Below are positions 1-4,893 of a stretch of DNA of 5,340 nt, in pieces. Numbering within the stretch: position 1 is the stretch's first letter; every line of letters begins with the position of its first letter. Source of the stretch: Thermoanaerobaculales bacterium (lineage in GTDB: Bacteria; Acidobacteriota; Thermoanaerobaculia; Thermoanaerobaculales; Sulfomarinibacteraceae); assembly GCA_029932545.1 (NCBI GenBank), contig JAOZPW010000003.1, positions 1 through 5,340 on the forward strand, written 5' to 3'. Position numbers and translations under genes: made by a program. The notes below the pieces were generated by a model that was not told the DNA's origin, did no database searches, and saw only the letters and a list, made by a program, of their open reading frames with translations.

Positions 1-1
1 G

Positions 2-67
2 AAGGAGTACTTCCCGGACGGGGGAGTCGAGATGGGGGACTCCGACGTCGGGCATCTTGATCGCTGA
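2..67 (+). CDS. C-terminal end of an upstream gene (partial, unknown product)
   Basis: Reading from position 2, this frame stays open for 21 codons and ends at TGA 65-67, giving a tail that reads KEYFPDGGVEMGDSDVGHLDR. Third codon positions are mostly G or C, as in the following gene, and the composition looks like real protein. Of the other two forward frames, one stops at 58-60 and the other runs into the next gene. The start lies outside the window and no family can be named from so short a tail. The stop lies 16 bases before the ATG of the RapA-like gene, so the two could be co-transcribed. The alternative is that this is untranslated sequence before rapA. Confidence 0.5.
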   Translation, partial: KEYFPDGGVEMGDSDVGHLDR

Positions 68-83
68 GGTACCATCTCCAACC

Positions 84-2636
84 ATGTGGAGTCTTGGCGA
101 TCGCGTGTGGAATCGGTTCAATCTGGAGATGGGCCCGGGCTGGGTGGTCGAGAGCAACGATCTCCACGTCATGGTCCAGTTCCTCGAGGGCGGTGAGCGT
201 CTGCGTTTTGCGGCTTCGACGGATGCCCTGGTTCCCCTGATCGTTACAGAGGGCGTGGCGGCGTGGTTGGAGGACGATGGTTCCAGTGTGGTGGTTGAGG
301 CTCTCCTCGATGGTGATCGGTGTCGATTGGAAGATGGCCGGATATTTCCAACGGTCGCCGTGTGGCCCCTTCCTGAACGGGAAGACCCGATCGAGGCTCT
401 TGCACGCGGGGATATTGACAGCGGTGCGCATTTTCTCAACCGTCTCGATGCCCTCCGCCTGGAAATGGTGCGTGAGGCTCAAGGACTGGGTTCATTCCTG
501 GGAGGTAGGATCCGGCTCTACCCTCACCAGCTCTATGCCGCCGAGAGAGCCTGTGCGACAGATCCGGTCAGGTGGCTCCTGGCTGACGGCGTCGGGCTGG
601 GCAAAACCGTTGAGGCCTGCCTGATCATGAACCGCCTGATCCATACGGGCCGAGCCGAGCGGACCGTGGTCGTCGCTCCCGATGCCTTGACGGTTCAGTG
701 GCTCGGAGAGCTGTGGCGCAAGCATCACCACACTTTCGTGCTGCTGGATGAGAAGCGTATCGCAGATGTCGAACGTGAGCAGGCGGGAGCTTTCAACCCC
801 TTCGAGGTCCACCGCCAGGTCGTCATTGCGATCGAAACCCTGTGCGCCGAGCCACGACTTGTCACGATGGCTGTTGAGGCCGGGATCGATCTCCTGGTCA
901 TCGACGAGGCCCATCATCTGCAGCGCCCACTGGGTCACCCCGGGAATCCGGCCTACCGGGCGATCGAGAGTATCGCCTCACAGGGAAGGAACGTCCTGTT
1001 GTTGACCGCGACGCCTTTAGAAGACGATGCGCTGGGCTTTCTTCGTCTGGTGGAGTTGTTGCGGCCCGACGAATTCGGGCCGGAGGCGCAATTGATGGAC
1101 CGCCTGGAGGATCGAATTCCGTTGCCGCCGTGTACCAGCGCCACGCGAGCCGTGGACATCGGAGGTTGGCCGCCCCGAACCCCGCAGCCGGTACCGATTG
1201 GGGAGGCTGAGTGGCGACCGTTCGAGCGAATCGAGCAGGCTGTGCGCGGGATAAAGGCGGATACACCGGTGGCCAAGGCATCCAAGGCTCGACTGGTATT
1301 CGAGGCGTCGGCAGCTCCGACGATGGTGCCCAAGCTGATGAAGGTCTCCGATCCCGAGATCGAGGCCCTCGCGGTCGAAGCCGGCCGAAATGATCCCCGT
1401 CTGGCCTACTTGATCGACCAGGCGCCCAATTGGAGGAAACAGGGCGACAAAACTCTGATTTTCGTAGCTCGGCGGGAGAGCCTGGAGCTGATCAAGACAG
1501 CGCTGGAACGCCGTGCCCATCTTCGGGTCGCCCTTTTTCACGAGGACATGCCTACCCGAAGGCGGGATGTTGAGGTTGCCCAATTCTCGTTGCCAACCGG
1601 CCCGTCTATCCTGCTGACGACCGAGTGTGGAGGGGAGGGCCGCAACTTTCAGATGTGTCGGCGTCTGGTCTTGTTCGACCTGCCGTGGCAACCAGGGGTT
1701 GTCGAACAGCGAATCGGGCGTCTGGACCGAATCGGACGGGATCGTCCGACCGAGATTGTCTACTTCCGGCCCCCGTCCGGAATGGGGGGCGCGGTCGTCA
1801 GGCTGTACGAAGCCATGGGTCTGTTCGAGCAGAGCCTCGGAGGCATCGACCGCGAATTGCGCCACATCGGCCGGGAAGTCGAGCGGGTCGCCGTTGATGG
1901 TCCCAAGGTGCTCGAGACCGACATTTTTGAGGCAGTGCTCAAGACCGCGGAAGCGGCCCGGACACGGGTCCAGGAGGCGGCATTTCACCAGCTCCATCGC
2001 GATCCATACCGGGAGAGTATGGCCGATGGGATTCTGGGCCGGGTTCCTCAAGATCTGGAGAGCCTGACCAAGGAGGTCATTCTCGCAGCGGCCGCTGCTT
2101 TTGGGTTCGAGGTCGAGCAGCAGCGGGGAGAAGACCGGTGGTTCATCGCCCTCGGGGGTGAGGCCCTGGTGGAGAATCTACCCGGGGTACCGGACGAAAG
2201 CCGGTTTCTGGGTACCTTCAATCGGGAAGAGGCCGTCACCAACGAGTCGCTGGATTTCTTCTCATCCGGCCACCCGCTGGTCGAAGGGGTTTTGGAAGAG
2301 TTGCAGCAGGGCAATCGAGGGCGGACAGCTTGCTTTGTTGCAACTGGTGACGAGGAAGTGTTCGGCCTGTTGGCACTTTTCAAGCGGGAGGGTGAAATCG
2401 AGGCTGTTGTGGTCGATGCGGGGGGCCTGATTCGGCCTGACCTCGCCGAGGCGTTAACCGCGCCCGAATGTGACCTCAAGCCGGCTGACGGCCGCCGCTG
2501 GGCCTCGTTGCCCGGGTGGGCTGACGTCATTCGTCGAATGGCTGCCGCACTTCCGGACCATGATGTGCCCCAGGCACTGGCGGCCTTTCGAATCAACCCG
2601 GACGACAGCAAAGGAGGCCGGCATTCCGATCAATGA
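84..2636 (+). CDS. rapA: RapA-like SNF2-family ATPase (RNA polymerase-associated recycling factor)
   Basis: Encodes 850 residues. In characterised bacteria RapA is a cytoplasmic Swi2/Snf2 translocase that binds RNA polymerase and recycles it from stalled post-termination complexes; here that role is inferred from homology. All SNF2 motifs are visible: motif I DGVGLGKT (residues 168-175), DEAH (274-277), motif III TATP (308-311), GEGRNFQ (517-523) and motif VI QRIGRLDRIGR (542-552), the last nearly identical to RapA. The N-terminus (MWSLGDRVW) lines up with the RapA start, followed by the Tudor-like region. A C-terminal RapA-type segment includes GTFNREEAV and HPLVEGVLE (730-738). I chose ATG 84 because it matches the RapA N-terminus; TTG 57 would add nine residues and overlap the upstream gene. 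A weak GAGG lies at 66-69. Motif I has Gly where SNF2 proteins usually have Glu (DExGLGKT). The protein is about 110 residues shorter than E. coli RapA (968), and its last codons run into a GNAT gene remnant, so the C-terminus may be truncated. A RapA-like helicase from another system is less likely. Confidence 0.9.
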   Translation: MWSLGDRVWNRFNLEMGPGWVVESNDLHVMVQFLEGGERLRFAASTDALVPLIVTEGVAAWLEDDGSSVVVEALLDGDRCRLEDGRIFPTVAVWPLPEREDPIEALARGDIDSGAHFLNRLDALRLEMVREAQGLGSFLGGRIRLYPHQLYAAERACATDPVRWLLADGVGLGKTVEACLIMNRLIHTGRAERTVVVAPDALTVQWLGELWRKHHHTFVLLDEKRIADVEREQAGAFNPFEVHRQVVIAIETLCAEPRLVTMAVEAGIDLLVIDEAHHLQRPLGHPGNPAYRAIESIASQGRNVLLLTATPLEDDALGFLRLVELLRPDEFGPEAQLMDRLEDRIPLPPCTSATRAVDIGGWPPRTPQPVPIGEAEWRPFERIEQAVRGIKADTPVAKASKARLVFEASAAPTMVPKLMKVSDPEIEALAVEAGRNDPRLAYLIDQAPNWRKQGDKTLIFVARRESLELIKTALERRAHLRVALFHEDMPTRRRDVEVAQFSLPTGPSILLTTECGGEGRNFQMCRRLVLFDLPWQPGVVEQRIGRLDRIGRDRPTEIVYFRPPSGMGGAVVRLYEAMGLFEQSLGGIDRELRHIGREVERVAVDGPKVLETDIFEAVLKTAEAARTRVQEAAFHQLHRDPYRESMADGILGRVPQDLESLTKEVILAAAAAFGFEVEQQRGEDRWFIALGGEALVENLPGVPDESRFLGTFNREEAVTNESLDFFSSGHPLVEGVLEELQQGNRGRTACFVATGDEEVFGLLALFKREGEIEAVVVDAGGLIRPDLAEALTAPECDLKPADGRRWASLPGWADVIRRMAAALPDHDVPQALAAFRINPDDSKGGRHSDQ

Positions 2637-2743
2637 GGGTCCTGGAAAAACTGGGATTTGAGAAGGAGGGTGTCCTTCGGGACAACGCCTTCGCACGAGA
2701 ACGCTACTGGGATCATTGCGTTTACGCTCGGGTTGGGGAGTAG
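2627..2743 (+). pseudogene. 3' remnant of a GNAT (RimJ/RimL-type) N-acetyltransferase gene
   Basis: In a frame different from rapA, this stretch reads RSMRVLEKLGFEKEG, then VLRDNAF and RYWDHCVYARVGE, and ends at TAG 2741-2743. The pattern (R)SxRVLEKLGFxxEGVLR followed by WxDHxxYAR is the C-terminal signature of GNAT-fold acetyltransferases of the RimJ/RimL type, which acetylate protein N-termini or small amines using acetyl-CoA. Only about 38 of the usual 170-190 residues remain. The acetyl-CoA-binding motif (Q/RxxGxG/A) and everything upstream are absent. Upstream, the same frame runs through the 3' end of rapA without resembling GNAT. The rapA stop codon (2634-2636) lies inside this remnant. 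The ATG at 2633 could express at most a 36-residue peptide with no catalytic fold. Most likely a deletion joined the end of rapA to the end of this gene. Confidence 0.8.
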
Positions 2744-2792
2744 CTCTCAGCTCTCAGCTCTCAGCTCTCAGCTATCAGCTGTCAGCTCTCAG
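2743..2792. repeat. Heptamer tandem repeat (GCTCTCA)x7
   Basis: Seven head-to-tail 7-bp units start at the last base of the GNAT remnant stop codon. Units 1-4 and 7 are exactly GCTCTCA; unit 5 is GCTATCA and unit 6 GCTGTCA, and a final G completes the run. The array lies between the convergent 3' ends of two broken genes. Heptamer runs of the AGCTCTC type are known from intergenic DNA of many GC-rich environmental bacteria and are prone to slippage. There are no spacers, so this is not a CRISPR array. Confidence 0.9.
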
Positions 2793-2861
2793 ATTGGCCT
2801 CCCAGGTATTCTGGCGGTCACGGGCTAGGAAGAACCCAGACGATGCGGTTCTTATCGTAGG

Positions 2862-2880
2862 GGAGGGGTTTATCCCCTCC
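2862..2880. other. Perfect 7-bp GC-rich hairpin over the aminotransferase stop codon
   Basis: GGAGGGG (2862-2868) and CCCCTCC (2874-2880) are exact reverse complements around a 5-base loop. The TAA stop of the aminotransferase remnant (2870-2872 on the minus strand) lies in the loop. No T-run follows on either strand, so it is not a canonical intrinsic terminator, although it could have helped transcripts end. A second small inverted repeat, AAGAACC (2830-2836) with GGTTCTT (2847-2853), lies a little further downstream on the minus strand. Confidence 0.45.
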
Positions 2881-3224
2881 TGGTGAGTACCGATGCCAAT
2901 CGGCGATACTGCGCCTCGGTGTTGTAGAGCTGGGCCGAGATGCGAACCAGGCGCTGCGGCGGGGTAGGCCAGACCTTCGGGATCGGCGCCCAAGAAGGTT
3001 GCGAGGTCCTGCCGAGCTTGGTGCAGCAACGGGGCCAACTCGCGCACGAAAAAGCGAACGGGCTCTTCTTCCATCTGGCGACGAAGTTCCGCCTGACGAG
3101 CCAGAACCGCTCGGGGACAGGCGCCGAAGGATCCATGATTGAGGAAGATGATCTCCGGGTCCAAGTCCCAGTGGTGAGCGAGGGAGCTTGCCTGTGGTAG
3201 AGGGAATCGGGTGTCGTCGGTCAT
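2870..3224 (-). pseudogene. Gutted class V aminotransferase (isopenicillin-N-epimerase-like) gene
   Basis: From ATG (3224-3222) the first 87 codons give a clear class V aminotransferase N-terminus, including LDPEIIFLNHGSFGACP (residues 21-37), EEEPVRFFVRE and LGADPEGLAY. LNHGSFG is typical of the isopenicillin-N-epimerase/CefD-like group of PLP enzymes. In the family this part leads into FVPNATTG; here it goes straight to a C-terminal sequence in another frame: PPQRLVRIS, then AQLYNTEAQYRRLASVL, ending at TAA 2872-2870. That matches the C-terminal end of the same family. About 270-300 residues are missing, including the PLP-binding lysine and most of the active site. The two parts are offset by one base and meet at about 2960-2966. 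Without correction, the first frame runs on to 2775 as a 149-residue hybrid of no expected activity. No strong ribosome-binding site is visible before the ATG. An assembly error is the main alternative to a true deletion. Confidence 0.85.
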
Positions 3225-3274
3225 CGAGTGATTTTAACCGGTTTCGGAGCGAGAAAACCGCCAAAACAAGAGCA

Positions 3275-3335
3275 GCCACAAAAAGGCGCAGAGAGGGAAG
3301 ATTAGCCACAAAAAGCCACAAAAAGGCACAAAAAG
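3275..3335. repeat. Helically phased A-tract decamer repeats (GCCACAAAAA)
   Basis: Three adjacent 10-bp units lie at 3305-3314, 3315-3324 and 3325-3334 (the third is GGCACAAAAA). A fourth copy at 3275-3284 is exactly 30 bp upstream, in the same phase. Each carries an A5 tract. A-tracts repeated once per helical turn are known to bend DNA intrinsically, so this stretch is probably curved. Two further A4 tracts (3254-3257 and 3263-3266) precede it. The repeat lies just upstream of the aminotransferase remnant, at the left end of the structured non-coding stretch. Confidence 0.8.
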
Positions 3336-3525
3336 GGAGGACGGCGACAGCCCGCAGCGTCAGATGACAGCGACCGTCAACCGGGACAGCGACCCCCTCA
3401 GCGACCAAACAGTCGACGCCGGCGTGCAAATCCGCGAGCGCCTGAACCCTCAAATCGGCGCGTGCCGGGTATGGCTTCTCTTCATCGGGCAGACCCCCAG
3501 CACACGAAGGCGCTGCGAAGAAAGC

Positions 3526-3556
3526 CTTACCGGGCACCGCTCGGCGAGCGGGTAAG
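3526..3556. repeat. Imperfect hairpin (CCGCTC-ggc-GAGCGG with outer CTTAC/GTAAG)
   Basis: The inner stem CCGCTC (3537-3542) pairs with GAGCGG (3546-3551) around a GGC loop. The outer arms CTTAC (3526-3530) and GTAAG (3552-3556) extend the stem, with six unpaired bases (3531-3536) on the left side only. This gives 11 base pairs with one bulge. No T-run follows, so it is not a standard terminator. It lies near the middle of the putative non-coding repeat unit. Confidence 0.55.
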
Positions 3557-3593
3557 CCATCGAGTATCGGCCAACGGTGTAGGCCGCCGAGGT

Positions 3594-3651
3594 CATTTCC
3601 CGGAGGGGCGATTTCCTTCCGATTTCTGTAACCAAGCCCCTCCGGAAAATG
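3594..3651. repeat. 16-bp inverted repeat with 26-nt loop
   Basis: The left arm CATTTCCCGGAGGGGC (3594-3609) and the right arm GCCCCTCCGGAAAATG (3636-3651) are complementary at 15 of 16 positions. The single exception is an A-C mismatch in plus-strand RNA but a G-U wobble in minus-strand RNA, so a minus-strand transcript would fold without a mismatch. The loop (3610-3635) contains GATTTC twice. No T-run follows. Such a structure could be a folded RNA, a protein-binding site or part of a miniature repeat element. Confidence 0.75.
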
Positions 3652-3654
3652 CAC

Positions 3655-3712
3655 CGAGCGGGGGCGCGAAGCGGCCCCGAAGGTCGGGGATGGAATTCAC
3701 GGTCAGACTCTC
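3655..3712 (+). repeat. GC-rich hairpin repeat, copy A
   Basis: This copy starts CGAGCGGGGGCGCG and continues CCCCGAAGGTCGGGG, TGGAATTC and CGGTCAGACTCTC. It closely resembles the sequence at 4829-4893, in the same orientation. Its hairpin pairs GGGG (3661-3664) and CGC (3665-3667) with GCG (3671-3673) and CCCC (3675-3678) across a GAA loop, with one bulged G. The other copy keeps the stem but changes the loop, which suggests the structure is what is conserved. The function is unknown. Confidence 0.7.
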
Positions 3713-3740
3713 TATTCCCTTCTCTGTGCCTCTGTCGTAA
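3711..3740. repeat. Right-end repeat, imperfect inverse of 3276-3302
   Basis: The sequence contains TTCCCTTCTCTGTGCCTCTGT. Its reverse complement resembles the left-hand sequence at about 3276-3302 (ACAAAAAGGCGCAGAGAGGGAA), with about 16 of 18 matches in the best part (GGCRCAGAGA-GGGAA). The two could be the inverted ends of a unit of about 465 bp. CACAGAGGCACAGAGA-type sequences are also common as simple intergenic repeats, so the pairing may not mark a true element. Confidence 0.45.
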
Positions 3741-3815
3741 TTCTGCCTCATGGTTCCGTCTTGACGGGGTCGTGTGTCTCAGATGGTAGGCCGCCTATGT
3801 TGAACCGGGTCGGCT

Positions 3816-3823
3816 GGAGAGGA
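3816..3823 (+). promoter_or_regulatory. Shine-Dalgarno site for the PDZ protein gene
   Basis: GGAGAGGA ends six bases before ATG 3830. This good ribosome-binding site decides the start. The in-frame alternatives (ATG 3797 and TTG 3761) have no comparable site and would put a charged extension in front of the signal peptide. Confidence 0.75.
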
Positions 3824-3829
3824 TGCGTC

Positions 3830-4819
3830 ATGAATACACATCGTTTTGGTCTGGGTCTTATCATTGTCCTGGGGTTGCTGATCGTTCCATCGTCGGCTTC
3901 GGCTGGATGGCTCGGACAGGGTGATCGTCTTATCGAATTGAGGCACGGGGGCGGTACGCTCGAGGTGCAACTCCTTCCGGATGGTGGCAAGGCTCTGAGC
4001 CTGAAGCAGGACGGATCCCACCGTTGGGTCTTCAGCGGATCGACGGCAGAACTGGTCGGCGGGTCGTATTCGATCGTTGTGCGCAACCGGAGTTCGGAGC
4101 GCCTCAAGGTCGTCGTCGGTGTTGACGGACTCAACGTCTACCGGAAGGACAGAATCATCGGGCGAGCCGATGCCGATACCGGGTCGATCCTTTCCCCGGG
4201 GGAGACACGGATTTTGAAGGGTTGGCAGATGGACCATTCGACCGCCCAGCGCTTCGTCTTCAGCCCTCCGGAGTGGAGTGAGGGCCAGAGCAGAACCGAC
4301 TCCCATATCGGTCTGATCGTCGTTCAGGTTTACCGGGAACGCCGTCGGGAGTGGTTTGGGCTGCGAGACGAGGACAAAAAGTGCGCTCCGGAAGCCGGCC
4401 GGTTGGAAGTAATGAGCAGAAAGGCCGCTCCCCGGCCGCAGATAGGTACGACCTCGGGCGATGACGTCACCAGTCGGGTTCGCACAGTGACCTTTGACAG
4501 CCTGACGACCTACCCGGAAGTCTGGGCGGAGATCGACTATGGTCGGAACCAGAAGGTGATTCCGTCTCGACGCCACGGAGTCTTGGGTGTGTCGATAATC
4601 ACCTGTGATCTCGGAACCTGGATCGACGGGGTCGCTCTCGACTCGATCGCTGAGGAGGCAGGGCTCAAAATCGGTGACGTCATCGTGCGCATCGACACTG
4701 AGGACCGCCCCTCGGCACAGAGGACCAGAGATATCGTTCGGTCCAAGCGTTCGGGTGATTTTGTCTTCCTCCAGGTTCAAAGGGGGCGGCACGAAATCAG
4801 TCTGAAAATTCGGTTGTAG
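3830..4819 (+). CDS. Exported protein: uncharacterised conserved domain plus C-terminal PDZ domain
   Basis: Encodes 329 residues. Residues 1-25 form a classic Sec signal peptide: a short basic N-region (MNTHR), a hydrophobic core (LGLIIVLGLLIV) and an ASA|G cleavage site after residue 25. Residues about 78-170 contain YSIVVRNRSSERLKVVVGVDGLNV (split here at VRN), a GW at 131-132, FVFS and IGLIVVQVYRE. This pattern, with the later IGTTSG...TVTFDS and AEIDYG (205-237), resembles a family of uncharacterised secreted proteobacterial proteins, as I recall it. Residues about 250-329 are a PDZ domain: GVLGVSI as the ligand-binding loop region, SIAEEAGLKIGDVIVRID as its core, and VFLQVQRG near the end. 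No protease residues are present, so it is not a DegP/HtrA enzyme. It probably acts in the periplasm or outside the cell as a binding or adaptor protein. Start chosen by the ribosome-binding site and signal peptide. It is convergent with the cysteine-rich gene and bracketed by two hairpin repeats. The function is unknown. Confidence 0.85.
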   Translation: MNTHRFGLGLIIVLGLLIVPSSASAGWLGQGDRLIELRHGGGTLEVQLLPDGGKALSLKQDGSHRWVFSGSTAELVGGSYSIVVRNRSSERLKVVVGVDGLNVYRKDRIIGRADADTGSILSPGETRILKGWQMDHSTAQRFVFSPPEWSEGQSRTDSHIGLIVVQVYRERRREWFGLRDEDKKCAPEAGRLEVMSRKAAPRPQIGTTSGDDVTSRVRTVTFDSLTTYPEVWAEIDYGRNQKVIPSRRHGVLGVSIITCDLGTWIDGVALDSIAEEAGLKIGDVIVRIDTEDRPSAQRTRDIVRSKRSGDFVFLQVQRGRHEISLKIRL

Positions 4820-4828
4820 GCAATTCGT

Positions 4829-4893
4829 CGAGCGGGGGCGCGTCCGCGCCCCCGAAGGCCGGGGCCGGAATCCAGAGGCCGGGTCAGCGTCTC
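4829..4893 (+). repeat. GC-rich hairpin repeat, copy B, between convergent genes
   Basis: This direct copy of the repeat at 3655-3712 begins nine bases after the PDZ gene stop and reaches the stop codon of the convergent gene. Its hairpin is a perfect 9-bp stem, GGGGGCGCG (4834-4842) with CGCGCCCCC (4845-4853), leaving TC between the arms, so the innermost pair probably opens. The downstream part reads GAAGGCCGGGG, CGGAATCC and GGTCAGCGTCTC. Its place between two converging 3' ends suits a transcription stop for both genes, but there is no U-tract, so a standard intrinsic terminator is not supported. Confidence 0.7.

Larger units (their letters stand above)
3225..3829. other. Non-coding stretch of about 600 bp holding nested repeats
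   Basis: I find no gene I can support here. The open frames on either strand lack recognisable domains; the long minus-strand one is rich in FLWLFVA-type sequence simply because it reads across A-tract repeats. Instead, the stretch holds phased A-tracts (3275-3335), a hairpin (3526-3556), a long inverted repeat (3594-3651), a GC-rich hairpin repeat (3655-3712) and a CTCTGTGCCTCTGT sequence (3722-3735). Short direct copies of CAGCGACC occur at 3368-3375, 3387-3394 and 3399-3406. The last part, to 3829, must contain the promoter and leader of the exported PDZ protein gene. Confidence 0.6.

Noticed and set aside
57..83. TTG start at 57 for the RapA-like gene, adding nine residues
   Set aside because: ATG 84 aligns MWSLGDRVW with the known RapA N-terminus, and the extra residues overlap the upstream gene and look unlike the family.
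1017..2051. Long open frame on the minus strand, 344 codons
   Set aside because: It lies wholly within rapA on the opposite strand and has no recognisable domain. It is a by-product of GC-rich codon use.
84..2636. Defence-system helicase (DISARM- or BREX-like) instead of RapA
   Set aside because: The RapA-specific N-terminus, the QRIGRLDRIGR motif and the HPLVEGVLE C-terminal segment all fit RapA, and no defence genes are adjacent.
2743..2792. CRISPR-like repeat array
   Set aside because: The units are 7 bp and contiguous with no spacers, so it is a simple tandem repeat.
3450..3635. 61-codon minus-strand frame that could be a small protein gene
   Set aside because: No ribosome-binding site or domain is seen, and it overlaps the hairpin at 3526-3556 and one arm of the inverted repeat.
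2818..3654. 278-codon minus-strand frame across the aminotransferase remnant and the non-coding stretch
   Set aside because: It crosses the A-tract repeats and reads the aminotransferase region in a frame that matches nothing. No single domain is visible.
3761..3789. Possible sigma-70 promoter with TTGACG at 3761 before the PDZ gene
   Set aside because: The -35-like box is good, but no acceptable -10 box occurs at 16-18 bp spacing, so I do not annotate it.
3779..4792. Long open frame on the minus strand, 337 codons
   Set aside because: It is antisense to the PDZ protein gene, which has a signal peptide, a ribosome-binding site and a known domain; this frame has none of these.
4834..4853. 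Intrinsic terminator between the convergent genes
   Set aside because: The stem is strong, but no U-tract follows on either strand. It is listed as a repeat with a possible termination role instead.
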